This document shows, in pieces, positions 19,501 to 28,117 of a stretch of DNA of 64,000 bases. The notes beneath the pieces were generated by a model, which saw only the letters and a list, made by a program, of their open reading frames with translations, was not told where the DNA came from and made no database searches. Numbering within the stretch: position 1 is the first letter of the stretch; each line of letters starts with the position of its first letter. The DNA comes from Sinomicrobium weinanense (GTDB lineage Bacteria; Bacteroidota; Bacteroidia; Flavobacteriales; Flavobacteriaceae), in the NCBI RefSeq assembly GCF_018863395.1, contig NZ_JAHKRR010000004.1:372001-436000 (forward strand), written 5' to 3'. Position numbers and translations under genes: made by a program.

Positions 19501-21114
19501 TATCCATGGGTGGCCAAGGTAAGGAACTCTACGCCCTACGTAGGCCTGATCTCCCCGCCCCCGCACCACGATATTTATTCTATTGAAGACCTGGCACAAC
19601 TCATCTATGACCTGAAGAATGCCAACCGTGAGGCCAGAGTCAATGTAAAACTCGTTTCGGAAGTAGGCGTGGGTACCATAGCCGCCGGTGTAGCCAAGGC
19701 CAAGGCCGATGTGATCCTCGTTTCCGGCTATGACGGAGGTACCGGGGCATCCCCGTTAACATCCCTGAGACATGCCGGGCTTCCCTGGGAACTCGGGATT
19801 GCCGAAGCCCAGCAAACCCTGGTGCTTAACGACCTGAGGAACAGGATTGTTTTGGAGTGCGACGGTCAGCTAAAAACCGGGAGGGATGTGGCTATCGCCT
19901 GCCTGCTCGGGGCCGAGGAATTCGGTTTTGCTACCGCACCACTCGTAGCATCCGGATGTATTATGATGCGCGCATGCCACCTGAATACCTGCCCCGTGGG
20001 AATAGCCACCCAGGACCCTGAACTGCGAAAGAACTTTAAGGGCACCCCGGAACACGTGATCAATTTCATGTATTTCGTAGCCCAGGAGCTGCGGCAGATC
20101 ATGGCAGATCTCGGTTTCCGTACCATCAACGAAATGGTGGGCAAAAACGAGAAACTGGACATGAACAGGGCCATAGAGCACTACAAGGCACAGGGCATTG
20201 ACCTTTCGAAAATACTCTACAAACCTCAGGTCGGCGATGATGTTGAGGTATACAATACAAAAAAACAGGACCACGAACTGGAAAATGTCCTGGATTTCGA
20301 TATTCTGAACGAGGCGCATCCGGCGGTATACCGTAAAGAAAAAATGGAGCAGTGTTTCATTATCAACAATACCAACCGGACTACCGGGGCCATCCTGAGC
20401 AACGAGATCTCCAAGATCCACGGGGCCAAGGGCCTTCCTGAGGATACGCTTACCCTGAAATTTACAGGTTCTGCCGGACAGAGCTTCGGGGCGTTCGCTA
20501 CCCACGGGCTTACCATGATAGTCAATGGTAATACCAACGACTATTTCGGGAAAGGCCTTTCGGGAGGTAAACTGGTGATAAGAGTACCGGAAAAAACCAC
20601 TTTTAAGCCAGAAGAAAATGTTATTATAGGTAATGTAGCCCTGTACGGAGCCATCACCGGGGAAGCGTATATCAACGGTATAGCCGGAGAGCGCTTCTGT
20701 GTGAGAAATTCCGGGGCAAGAGCCGTTGTGGAAGGTATTGGCGACCACGGCTGTGAATATATGACCGGCGGTGTGGCCGTGATCCTTGGTAAGACAGGGC
20801 GGAACTTCGCCGCGGGAATGAGCGGAGGCGTAGCCTATATCTATAATGGTTCCGGCGAGGTAGACAATCGCAACTTCAACCTGGAGATGGTAGAGCTGGA
20901 AGACCCGTCCGGAGAAGATATGGACGAAGTAAGGCAGTTGATCGAAAACCACTATGCCTATACTGCAAGCCCACTGGCAAAAAGACTGTTGGACGACTGG
21001 AAAGCCCAGCAAAACAGATTCGTCAAGGTCATGCCTGTGGAATACAAGAAAGCACTGGAAAGGCTGGCCAGGGAAAAGACATTTGAAAGCGAGGAATTGG
21101 CAGTAAACAATTAA
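16588..21114 (+). CDS. gltB: Glutamate synthase large subunit
   Basis: Makes two glutamates from glutamine and 2-oxoglutarate with electrons from the small subunit; cytosolic. The 1508 residues are full length. Cys18 (EHDNCGAG) is the expected N-terminal nucleophile of the glutaminase domain after removal of a 17-residue propeptide. The FMN/2-oxoglutarate domain follows ([25 protein letters not shown]), then the 3Fe-4S cysteines C1124, C1130 and C1135 with the standard spacing, and finally the GXGXG beta-helix domain. It is 103 bases upstream of gltD; together they are the GOGAT route of nitrogen assimilation and could supply glutamate to the gamma-glutamylation cluster at 33-40 kb. Confidence 0.97.
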   Translation: MRLKQQGLYHPEYEHDNCGAGFICNLKGKRTNDIIHKALDILIRLEHRGAVSSDGKTGDGAGILIEIPHEFFKKTCSFELPAPKEYAVGMLFLPKSPNQVKVCARIFEENIAKQGLHIIGWRKVPVDHNCIGKIAAESEPTTMQVFIGKNGKDLTEREFNARLYAARKISEHQVLKSNFSEADYFYFSSLSTTTIIYKGLLMPQDINIYYKDLNDPEVVTKLALVHQRFSTNTFPTWDLAQPFRYMCHNGEINTLKGNLSRMKAREELFKSEIFGDDLKDIPPIVQDGKSDSASMDMVLELLLQTGRSLPEAMMMMVPEAWEKHQSMDGDKKAFYEYNACIMEPWDGPASIPFTDGNYIGALLDRNGLRPSRYTVTKDGYVVMSSETGVIDIKPENVEHHGRLEPGRMFLVDMNEGRIVGDEEVKKKIASERPYRKWLDENLLPLAAVPYTGNKTPVEKMDIQTRQKLFGYTQEDIKTIITPMATEGKEVIGSMGFDTPLAVLSEKPQLLYNYFKQLFAQVTNPPLDGIREEIVTDISLTIGGDKNIFDIIPEQAKKLCIQNPVISNEDLDKIKYIDHPDFRAKSISILYETDKGLNGLESRLDAIVSEISLAVDEGANIMILSDRNVAEGYAPIPAILACSFVHHSLKKLGKRSSIGIIIESAEPREPHHFAMLFGYGASAINPYMVNEIIEELVANEDIVSADKEKAVQNFNKAIGKGIVKIMNKIGISTLHSYRGSQIFEALGLNKKFVDKYFCNTATRVEGIGLYELEKEIRKRYDKAFEEEGVSANLRLDIGGDYRWRRNGERHMFNPASVAKLQQAVRDNKYDSYKEYSKIINEQGERLMTLRGMFRFRNLSPIPIEEVEPWTEIVKRFKTGAMSFGSISQEAHENLAIAMNRIGGKSNSGEGGEDPNRFHKDLDGTWRNSAIKQVASGRFGVSINYLTNAKEIQIKMAQGAKPGEGGQLPGPKVYPWVAKVRNSTPYVGLISPPPHHDIYSIEDLAQLIYDLKNANREARVNVKLVSEVGVGTIAAGVAKAKADVILVSGYDGGTGASPLTSLRHAGLPWELGIAEAQQTLVLNDLRNRIVLECDGQLKTGRDVAIACLLGAEEFGFATAPLVASGCIMMRACHLNTCPVGIATQDPELRKNFKGTPEHVINFMYFVAQELRQIMADLGFRTINEMVGKNEKLDMNRAIEHYKAQGIDLSKILYKPQVGDDVEVYNTKKQDHELENVLDFDILNEAHPAVYRKEKMEQCFIINNTNRTTGAILSNEISKIHGAKGLPEDTLTLKFTGSAGQSFGAFATHGLTMIVNGNTNDYFGKGLSGGKLVIRVPEKTTFKPEENVIIGNVALYGAITGEAYINGIAGERFCVRNSGARAVVEGIGDHGCEYMTGGVAVILGKTGRNFAAGMSGGVAYIYNGSGEVDNRNFNLEMVELEDPSGEDMDEVRQLIENHYAYTASPLAKRLLDDWKAQQNRFVKVMPVEYKKALERLAREKTFESEELAVNN

Positions 21115-21217
21115 TTGATAGATTAGGTGGCAACCGGTTGCTGAACGGCGGTCCCTGAGCTGGGGCGAAGGGAGCCGAAGCACAAAAAATCAAGGGCACA
21201 ATAAAAAGACAACGACC

Positions 21218-22675
21218 ATGGGAAAATTAAGAGGCTTTTTAGAATACGACAGAAAAGTAGAAAACTATATAGAAGTAAAAAAACGGGTACAGAACTACGA
21301 GGAGTTCACCGTAGACCTGGCCGAAAAGGAACTGAACGAACAGGGAGGGAGATGTATGGACTGCGGTATACCGTTCTGCCATAGCGGATGCCCCCTCGGA
21401 AACCTGATCCCCGATTTTAACGATGCAGTATACAGGAACCACTGGCAGAAGGCACTGGATATTTTACATTCCACCAATAACTTCCCGGAATTTACCGGTA
21501 GGCTCTGCCCGGCTCCCTGTGAATCGGCATGTGTACTGGGAATTATTAAACCGCCTGTTTCCATAGAACTCATAGAAAAGTATATCGTAGAACGCGGGTT
21601 TAAGGAAGGTTGGATAAAAGCCGATCCGCCTGCAGAACGTACCGGGAAAAAAGTAGCCGTGATCGGTTCCGGCCCTGCCGGGCTTGCCGCTGCCCAACAA
21701 CTGAACAGGGCAGGGCACAGTGTTACCGTTTTTGAAAGAGACCGGAAAATAGGGGGCCTTCTGCGCTACGGCATCCCTGATTTTAAACTCGAAAAACATG
21801 TCATAGACCGCAGGATTGCCATTCTCGAAGAAGAAGGCATTGCGTTTAAGACAGGCATACACGTAGGGGTTAATTACGATGTGGAAGAGCTGAAAGCATA
21901 CGATGCCGTAGTATTGTGCGGCGGAGCCACTTCCAAAAGAGGACTCCCTATTCCCGGGGCAGATGCCAAAGGAGTGGTGCAGGCCATGGAATTTCTGAAA
22001 AGGAATAATGAAGTCGTGGACGGCCTGGAAGAACCCGTAGCCGATCTGCATGCCAAAGGAAAGAACGTCATTGTAATAGGTGGTGGAGACACCGGGTCTG
22101 ACTGTGTTGGGACATCTAACCGTCACGGGGCAGAATCGGTGACCAATTTCGAGATCATGCCGATGCCGTCTAAAGAAAGAGCTGCCGAAAACCCCTGGCC
22201 GTTCTGGCCCTTTACCCTTAAAAACAGCTCTTCCCACGAAGAAGGATGTGACCGGAACTGGAGCATTGCTACCAAAGAATTTATCAAAGACAAGGACGGA
22301 AACCTGAAGGCCCTGAAAACTATACAGGTGGAATGGGTTAAAGTACCCGGACAACGTCCGCAACTCAAAGAAGTAGAGGGCACGGAAAAAGAATGGCCCT
22401 GTGAGCTTGCCCTGCTAGCTCTCGGATTTACAGGCCCGGAAAAACCCCTTAGCGAACAATTGGGACTGGAACTCGACCAGAGAACCAATATTAAAGGAAA
22501 CGACTATCAGACCAACGTTCCCAACGTCTTCGTGGCCGGAGATATGCGGAGGGGACAATCGCTTATCGTGTGGGCCATATCCGAAGGCCGGGAAGCAGCA
22601 CATCACGTGGATAAATTCCTTATGGGCAAATCATCTCTCCCATTGAAAGAAAAGGGAGACCTGCCTGCTGCATAA
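21218..22675 (+). CDS. gltD: Glutamate synthase small subunit, NAD(P)H-dependent
   Basis: FAD- and iron-sulphur-containing electron-donor subunit of glutamate synthase. In its 485 residues two cysteine groups for 4Fe-4S clusters are seen at about 46-58 (CMDCGIPFCHSGC) and 93-104 (CPAPCESAC). A dinucleotide site VIGSGPAGLAAAQ is at about 149-161, a second one VIGGGDTGSDC is further on, and the C-terminal FAD motif is near VFVAGDMRRGQSL. It follows gltB in the same orientation and ends at a strong terminator. The 103-base gap between the two genes holds a CCCTGAGCTGGGGCGAAGGG-type dispersed repeat. Confidence 0.96.
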   Translation: MGKLRGFLEYDRKVENYIEVKKRVQNYEEFTVDLAEKELNEQGGRCMDCGIPFCHSGCPLGNLIPDFNDAVYRNHWQKALDILHSTNNFPEFTGRLCPAPCESACVLGIIKPPVSIELIEKYIVERGFKEGWIKADPPAERTGKKVAVIGSGPAGLAAAQQLNRAGHSVTVFERDRKIGGLLRYGIPDFKLEKHVIDRRIAILEEEGIAFKTGIHVGVNYDVEELKAYDAVVLCGGATSKRGLPIPGADAKGVVQAMEFLKRNNEVVDGLEEPVADLHAKGKNVIVIGGGDTGSDCVGTSNRHGAESVTNFEIMPMPSKERAAENPWPFWPFTLKNSSSHEEGCDRNWSIATKEFIKDKDGNLKALKTIQVEWVKVPGQRPQLKEVEGTEKEWPCELALLALGFTGPEKPLSEQLGLELDQRTNIKGNDYQTNVPNVFVAGDMRRGQSLIVWAISEGREAAHHVDKFLMGKSSLPLKEKGDLPAA

Positions 22676-22742
22676 AATACGGACGAAACAAATTAGAGCG
22701 TAAACTACTTTTCCTCTATTTTATTTGTGTTAGTGTAAGTGG

Positions 22743-22776
22743 AAAGAGCCGGATCATCGTGTCCGGCTCTTTTTTT
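22743..22776 (+). terminator. Intrinsic terminator of gltBD
   Basis: Stem AAAGAGCCGGA (22743-22753) pairs perfectly with TCCGGCTCTTT (22762-22772), with an 8-base loop and a T run. It is about 70 bases after the gltD stop. Confidence 0.92.
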
Positions 22777-22789
22777 ATGATTTAGGACT

Positions 22790-22860
22790 AAATGACTTAG
22801 GGCATACGACATGTATGCTTCGAAGGCTTAAGTCATATGTCCATACGTCTTATGTCATTT
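22790..22860. repeat. Imperfect inverted repeat of ATGACTTAGG/ATACGTCTTATGTCAT words
   Basis: The left arm at 22790-22817 (AAATGACTTAGGGCATACGA and on) pairs imperfectly with the right arm at 22834-22860. It fills the space between the gltBD terminator and the stop codon of the next convergent gene, which it overlaps. It belongs to the phrase-like intergenic repeats seen through the window. Confidence 0.6.
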
Positions 22861-23668
22861 AATCGTGCAGTTTCACCTTCACCACAACAGGCAAATGATC
22901 AGAATGATCGGCCTGGGGTACTTTCACGGCAGAGATATCCCAGTCGGCATTTTTGCTCAGCCATATGTAGTCTATCCGCGCACGCGGAGCATCTGCCGGA
23001 ATGGTGAGTTGCGGTGATCCGAATTCCAGGGCCGAATCTGTCCAGCCGGGTTTCAGGACTTTATAGGGGGCAGATCCTTCCTTGAAATTGAGGTCGCCCG
23101 CAAGGACTACGGGATGGCCCAGGTTCAGAAGAAAATCGTTAACAGCCTTGATCTGTGCTACACGGTTTTCCTCGAACTGATGACAAAGATGTGTTGCGGC
23201 AAAAGTGATCTTTTTGCCCTTGGCATATTCGAGCGTAGTGTATATCATGGCCCTGCCTTCACCTCCTTTGGGAGTGGGCAGGCTCAGTACTTTGAATTCC
23301 GCCGGTTCTGCTGCGAGGAGTCCCTCGCCATATCCGCCTTTGCTAAAGTCTATGGCCTTGCCGAACCCTCCATGCATGCCGGTGAGCTTTTCCAGTTCCC
23401 TGACAAGGTCCTTTTTCTCGCCATTGTTGAACCCGGCTGTGCGCTGGGTCATGCTGTCTACTTCCTGGAGCGCTGTAAAATCGGGCTGATATTGATTGAT
23501 GACGTCAGCGATGCCTTTTAAATTGCTTTCGCCTTCCTTGTAATTGCTCTCCCCGTGATAGATATTATAGGTCATCAGGGTAAATTCGGCAGGTTCTTTC
23601 TGGCCTTTACAGGAAAAGAAAAGCAGGCAAAGGCCCAAGGACAAAAAACTCTTGTACAAAGATTTCAT
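22859..23668 (-). CDS. Endonuclease/exonuclease/phosphatase-family lipoprotein
   Basis: Exported metal-dependent phosphodiesterase or phosphatase of the DNase I/sphingomyelinase fold. Fold motifs appear in order: MTYNIYHGE (Asn), LQEVDS (metal Glu), AGDLNF (Asp/Asn) and DHSDHLPVV (catalytic His). The frame is open to 23788, but the ATG at 23668 starts a lipoprotein signal with Cys20 (LFFSCKGQ), giving 269 residues. It lies 32 bases after the metallophosphoesterase gene on the same strand, a likely operon of two phosphoester hydrolases. The substrate is unknown: nucleic acid, inositol phosphate or phospholipid are all possible for the family. Confidence 0.85.
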   Translation of the reverse strand: MKSLYKSFLSLGLCLLFFSCKGQKEPAEFTLMTYNIYHGESNYKEGESNLKGIADVINQYQPDFTALQEVDSMTQRTAGFNNGEKKDLVRELEKLTGMHGGFGKAIDFSKGGYGEGLLAAEPAEFKVLSLPTPKGGEGRAMIYTTLEYAKGKKITFAATHLCHQFEENRVAQIKAVNDFLLNLGHPVVLAGDLNFKEGSAPYKVLKPGWTDSALEFGSPQLTIPADAPRARIDYIWLSKNADWDISAVKVPQADHSDHLPVVVKVKLHD

Positions 23669-23700
23669 GAAGATATGGATTAGGTTGAACATTTCGATGA

Positions 23701-24603
23701 TCAGTATGTATGGGGAATATAAGTATTTGTAAAGCTGCCGTCGTTGTAAAGTTCCAGAATGGCATAGCCGGGGGGAGTTTCCTGGCAATACCCCTTTGCG
23801 GCAGAGCTCTTATCTCCTTTTTCCCACCAGAAGCCGCTCATGGCGCCGTTACAAAAATACGACACCCCGTTATAGGAAGCGCTGTCCAGCAAGTGTTGAT
23901 GTCCGCTCAGGCACAGTTTTACCTTGTCCCGGTGTTTGTAGAACAAGGTTTTAAGGGCCTGGTAGTCCGAGTGCATACCGCCTTCCCAGAAAGGAGTGAC
24001 CCCCAGGATAGGGTAGTGGGACATAAGCAATACCGGAGTGTTTTCGGGAAGTTGTTCCAGTTCGTTCTTCAGCCATTGAAATTGTTCTTCATCGAGCGAT
24101 ACGGAAGGATTGTTCCCGTCCAGGACAATAAAGTGCCATCCCTTTTCGGAAAAGCTGTAATACCTGCCCGGAATATGTAACCGCTGCACTACATATTCTT
24201 TTCCGTACATGCTGTCCTGTTTATCCGGGGCTGCCCACCATATATCGTGATTGCCGATGCAACTGTATATTTTATGCCCGTCGATCTCCCGGATACAGTC
24301 GTCCCATATGTTCCATTGTTCCGTAACCCTTTCCCGGGTAATATGGTCGTAATCGGCCGCATAGATGGAATCGCCTCCGTTGAGGAAAAAGTCCACACCG
24401 AGCTTGCGGAGCTCCCGAAGACATTGCTTAAAACGGCGGGGAGCATTTTCTTCCGGACGGATATGCACATCGGTAATATGAGCGATTTTCAGCACCGGGG
24501 ATCTCTTTGTTGTCTTGTTTTGGGCGAGCAGGGGAGTGGCAAAGGTGGCAGAGAGGCCTGCTGAACCTGTACCTGCAATTTTTATAAAATTTCTGCGTTT
24601 CAT
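23701..24603 (-). CDS. Tat-exported calcineurin-like metallophosphoesterase
   Basis: Binuclear-metal phosphoesterase. The 300-residue product begins MKRRNFIKIAGTG, a twin-arginine signal, with AxA-type cleavage after LLAQ or earlier. The five calcineurin motifs are clear: ITDVHIRPE (Asp, His), NGGDSIY (Asp), GNHDIWW (Asn, His), MSHYPI (His) and LSGHQHLLD (His, His). It is transcribed ahead of the endonuclease/phosphatase-family gene at 22859-23668. The family includes phosphodiesterases, 5'-nucleotidases and phosphatases, and I cannot pick one. Confidence 0.87.
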   Translation of the reverse strand: MKRRNFIKIAGTGSAGLSATFATPLLAQNKTTKRSPVLKIAHITDVHIRPEENAPRRFKQCLRELRKLGVDFFLNGGDSIYAADYDHITRERVTEQWNIWDDCIREIDGHKIYSCIGNHDIWWAAPDKQDSMYGKEYVVQRLHIPGRYYSFSEKGWHFIVLDGNNPSVSLDEEQFQWLKNELEQLPENTPVLLMSHYPILGVTPFWEGGMHSDYQALKTLFYKHRDKVKLCLSGHQHLLDSASYNGVSYFCNGAMSGFWWEKGDKSSAAKGYCQETPPGYAILELYNDGSFTNTYIPHTY

Positions 24604-25351
24604 TTGTAGGTGGATTCCATGTATTAAGTTTAAAACAGTTTATTAAAAGATCAGGGTAGGAACGCACAAAATATTCCCACACCTGATCTCTACTCAACAC
24701 ACATTTCTTTATTAAAAAGGTATGACCTTGACTTTTCTTTGCAGATAAATTTTTATGTGCACGAACACAAACTAAAAACAAATGTAGTGATTTTTATTGG
24801 ATGAAAAAAGTTTGTTTTTTTAACTGGTTATTATACACATTATATAAGAGCCAAAGTCAGGCAAAAACTCCTCAGCTCCGAAACTCCCTCCAACAAAATC
24901 GTAAATCATTATTTAACGTGACTAATGTTTAAGCTCTCTGGATCAAAAACATTTAAAAATTACAACCTTTGTTTGAGATTTCTAACAGGCTCCTCTACTT
25001 CGACAAGTGATATACTGAGCTTGCCGAAGTGCTCAGCACGTGTCTTCGTCTGAAGAGGGGAGCCTTTTTTCTTATCTATTATTCACGTTATTTAAGGAAA
25101 ACTCATAGGGATAAGTTGCACATTGCAAATAGGGGAATAATCCCCTTTTAATTCGGGGATAAGTCCCCTTGTGACCTGTTGTCTTTGGAAATACTTTTGG
25201 ACTATTAAACTTTCCCTCACTACCTGCCTCTTTTCCTTGTTTCGAAGTATACATTACAATGTGCGGGAATTACATTTTGTCGGGAAAGATATGCGTCAAA
25301 AATACATGAAGTATACAATTATAATAGTCTAAACCATTAAACAATAACATT
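24604..25351. other. Gene-free gap with an orphan plus-strand terminator
   Basis: The 748 bases hold the promoters of the divergent phosphoesterase and 628-residue genes, and I see no protein-coding gene. A hairpin with a T tail at 24988-25070 faces the plus strand although no plus-strand gene lies closer than gltD, over 2 kb upstream. A GGGGAATAATCCCC-like and GGGGATAAGTCCCC pair lies near 25130-25170. Confidence 0.6.
24988..25070 (+). terminator. Long terminator-like hairpin containing a CTGAGCTTGCCGAAG repeat
   Basis: Outer arms GGCTCCTCT (24988-24996) and AGAGGGGAGCC (25054-25064) are followed by TTTTTT. Between them CTGAGC and GCTCAG form an inner hairpin, and CTTCGACAAG and CTGAGCTTGCCGAAG match dispersed repeats common in this phylum. 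No upstream plus-strand gene is visible for it to terminate. Confidence 0.6.
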
Positions 25352-27238
25352 ATGAAGTACGCAATATCCGGCAGATTATATGCTGCCATATGCGACGATG
25401 AAAAGCACATTATCGCAAACACAAAAGTACGTGTTTACCGGATCGAACAGGACATCAATATGGCAACCGCACTTACGGCAGCCCGGAGCAAGGAGGTTAG
25501 CAGGGGGTATGAAGAAAATGAGATCAAGGCCCGGAAAAGTATGCTGCTTGCGGAAACTGAGACTGACGGCAGCGGGCACTACGAATTTGAAATTGACGGC
25601 GACAGGCATAAATACAATGGCGGGGCCATTGAAGTGGTCCTTCATTATGACAAAGTGCCCGGCTACGGTCAGCAAAGCACTACCGACCCCCGGGGATTTA
25701 AGCCCTTTCAGGTGCTTTTGGATGTCATCCAGCCCAAATGGCGCGAGACCAATACCGGGGCCGCTGCTGTCTGGAACTATACTTTGCTGCGCCGCATCTG
25801 GTGCTATATCTTACAACGCCTGGACATCTGGGTGATCTGCGGAACGCTTCTGAATTGTGAATCGCAACAACCCCTGGAGGGTATTGAGGTCATAGCAATG
25901 GACGACGATATCATAACAGACGACAGGTTGGGCAGCGATATCACGGACAGTAATGGAAAGTTTTGCATTTATTATCGCTCTGCCGATTTCAAAAAGACAT
26001 TCCTGTCGCCGTGGATCAATGTAGAGACCACGCCTGTTTTCAGCTTTGACAACGGGCCGGACATTTACTTTAAATTTGCAGCGGGTGGTATGGAGTTTCA
26101 TGCAGAACCCACTTCGGAGGCCCATAAGCCCAGCCGTAAAAATGTGGGCAATTGCCTGTGTGTACGCTTATGCCTGGACGACGCTCCCCAGGGAACCCTG
26201 GACCCACCGGCGGCTTTCTATCAGATCGGGCACAACCGAAAATATCACCCGGTGCTCAATATTGATCCTGCTACGGGCCGGACCACCGGTAAGGCGGTAC
26301 TTTCCTGGAACGAACAGGCATTTTTCTCTACCGTGGAGTTGCGGGGGTCCCTGTCGGAAGAGTTGAACTCCAATCCCGTGGAATACAAATTCCAATATGC
26401 AGAAGTGCCGTCGCCGGGTACAGATATTTCAAGTATAACAACCTGGACCGATGTAACCCCTGCGGATATTGCACCCACTGTAATTGCCTCCCGGGTAACA
26501 CAATACTTTCCAATTATTGAAGTAGATTATTATGCTATTAAAGCCACAGGAGCACAGGTAGATGTACCCTTCAACGGAAATTGGATCCAGGTTCCCCAAT
26601 ACAATGGCCCGGGTTTTGGTATTGCTTTTGACGGATCACTGATCAAATTAATTACCCAGAACCTGGCAGGCAGCCAAGTGAACAAATCGGGCCTCATTGC
26701 GGGCAATAGTTCGGCACCCTTGGAAAAGAACCGTTATTTTGTCCTCAGGATGCGCAAGCGGGAAGCCGGTAATCCGGCCACAGAAGTAGCGGCAGGATTC
26801 TCACGCCCCCTTGCCATTTTTAACACGGTATATCAAAATGTACCGCAGGGGGGATCCTGGTTGCCTGCCGCATCAAGTAGCGAATTAGGGATAGCAACCG
26901 TTGACCTGCAGGAATTGGCGGATGGTGGTGGTTGCTCCAAATTAACCAATACGCTACGTGTAAACTACACTGCTGCTAATCCTAATCTGGGCCAGGTAAG
27001 CATATCCATGAGTGGCCCCGGCGGACCTCATAATTTTGAGCCTGTGGTGTTTACCACTCCGGGGGAGGAGGCTCGCGGACAAGCAAATTATACGGGTACG
27101 GACAATACGGTGGATCCCAGTGATGTGGCTTCGTTGCCCAGTTGCTCGTATGAAGTGAGGCTTACAGCCGAACTTAACCTTACCAATGGCGAACAACAGC
27201 ACCATAACATCTGGGACCGCGTTCTGTTTTGTAAGTAG
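25352..27238 (+). CDS. Hypothetical protein with transthyretin-like modules
   Basis: I do not recognise this 628-residue protein. It starts MKYAISGRLYAAICDDE with no signal peptide or membrane helix, so it is probably cytosolic or exported by a route without a cleaved leader. Two segments look like transthyretin or CarboxypepD_reg modules: about 5-95 (GRLYAAI, then TDGSGHYEFEID) and about 163-225 (ICGTLLNCESQQPLEGIEV, then SDITDSNGKFCIYY). The rest is beta-rich with Pro/Gly/Asn/Thr, like Ig-type or fibre proteins, and ends DRVLFCK. It stands alone, bounded by the orphan terminator upstream and a 27-base-pair hairpin downstream. A surface or structural role is conceivable but not shown. Confidence 0.8.
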   Translation: MKYAISGRLYAAICDDEKHIIANTKVRVYRIEQDINMATALTAARSKEVSRGYEENEIKARKSMLLAETETDGSGHYEFEIDGDRHKYNGGAIEVVLHYDKVPGYGQQSTTDPRGFKPFQVLLDVIQPKWRETNTGAAAVWNYTLLRRIWCYILQRLDIWVICGTLLNCESQQPLEGIEVIAMDDDIITDDRLGSDITDSNGKFCIYYRSADFKKTFLSPWINVETTPVFSFDNGPDIYFKFAAGGMEFHAEPTSEAHKPSRKNVGNCLCVRLCLDDAPQGTLDPPAAFYQIGHNRKYHPVLNIDPATGRTTGKAVLSWNEQAFFSTVELRGSLSEELNSNPVEYKFQYAEVPSPGTDISSITTWTDVTPADIAPTVIASRVTQYFPIIEVDYYAIKATGAQVDVPFNGNWIQVPQYNGPGFGIAFDGSLIKLITQNLAGSQVNKSGLIAGNSSAPLEKNRYFVLRMRKREAGNPATEVAAGFSRPLAIFNTVYQNVPQGGSWLPAASSSELGIATVDLQELADGGGCSKLTNTLRVNYTAANPNLGQVSISMSGPGGPHNFEPVVFTTPGEEARGQANYTGTDNTVDPSDVASLPSCSYEVRLTAELNLTNGEQQHHNIWDRVLFCK

Positions 27239-27254
27239 TATTTAATACATGCCA

Positions 27255-27319
27255 AAAGGTTAAAAGCTTGAAGGAGATTGAAAGGTTTTAGATCAATCTC
27301 CTTCAAGCTTTTAACCTTT
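27255..27319. repeat. Perfect 27-base-pair inverted repeat between convergent genes
   Basis: The left arm at 27255-27281 (AAAGGTTAAAAGCTTGAAGG and on) is exactly complementary to the right arm at 27293-27319, with an 11-base loop. It begins 16 bases after the stop of the 628-residue gene and its last base touches the carbonic anhydrase stop codon. It lacks a T tail, so it may act as a double-sided RNA end rather than as a classic terminator. Confidence 0.9.
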
Positions 27320-27948
27320 CAGGAAGACAGGTTATAGATTTGCATGATGTCTTTCAGGAGGCTGTCAAAATCGATCTTCAGGTCGATCAGTTTTCCGCTG
27401 TGAATATCAAATACCCAGCCGTGGACCTTCAGCCCTCTTTCTTTATAGGCCTTTTGTACCGCTGCTGTTTTGATGAGGTTTATGCATTGCTCCTGTACAT
27501 TGAGTTCCACAAGGCGGTTATATCTTTCGGTTTCATCTGCAATGGCGTTCAGTTCTTTTTCGTGCAGGCGATATACGTCCCTGATATTCCGGAGCCAGGG
27601 GTTGAGTATACCGAGATCTTCGGCCTGCATGGCTGCTTTTACCCCACCGCAGAAATAATGTCCGCAAACCACTACATGTTTTACTTTCAGGTGGTTTACG
27701 GCATAATTGAGTACAGACATCACATTGAGGTCTATACTGGTCACCATATTGGCAATATTCCGGTGCACAAAAACCTCTCCCGGCTGGGCACCCATAAGGT
27801 CCTCCGCAGTAACTCTGCTGTCAGAACACCCGATGTACAGGATCTCGGGGCTCTGCCCTTTGGACAGGTTCTTAAAGTAGTCCGGGTCCGCTTCCAGTTT
27901 GCGGGCGATCCACTTTTCGTTGTTCTCAAATACTTTTGTCAGTTCCAT
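27319..27948 (-). CDS. Beta-class carbonic anhydrase
   Basis: Zinc enzyme interconverting CO2 and bicarbonate. The zinc and Asp/Arg pair CSDSRV is at about residues 40-45, HRNIAN follows, and the His/Cys ligands are in VVCGHYFCGG at about 96-105. The frame opens at 27990, but the ATG at 27948 gives MELTKVFENNEKW, the usual beginning, and 209 residues. It has no signal peptide, so it is cytosolic. Bestrophin and channel genes follow on the same strand upstream, which suggests a role with anion or pH balance. Confidence 0.93.
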   Translation of the reverse strand: MELTKVFENNEKWIARKLEADPDYFKNLSKGQSPEILYIGCSDSRVTAEDLMGAQPGEVFVHRNIANMVTSIDLNVMSVLNYAVNHLKVKHVVVCGHYFCGGVKAAMQAEDLGILNPWLRNIRDVYRLHEKELNAIADETERYNRLVELNVQEQCINLIKTAAVQKAYKERGLKVHGWVFDIHSGKLIDLKIDFDSLLKDIMQIYNLSS

Positions 27949-28117
27949 GTAATTATGATTTAAGCTATTTGTATTCTTTGAGCTGTTCAAGGTTTAGAGT
28001 TGCGGATTCCCGGTTTAAGGGTGTTTGATAATGGTTGATTTTAGTTTTTTCCAGGTTCTGTTTTCAATCTCCGTCAATCTCAACCAATCTCTACTCAATC
28101 CCCGGACGACCGGATCA

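Noticed and set aside
19870..21183. A 437-residue minus-strand frame opposite gltB
   Set aside because: Long only because the high-GC codon pattern of gltB leaves the reverse frame open; no motif.
25072..25254. A 60-residue minus-strand frame upstream of the 628-residue gene
   Set aside because: Too short, low complexity, overlaps the terminator edge and has no family character.
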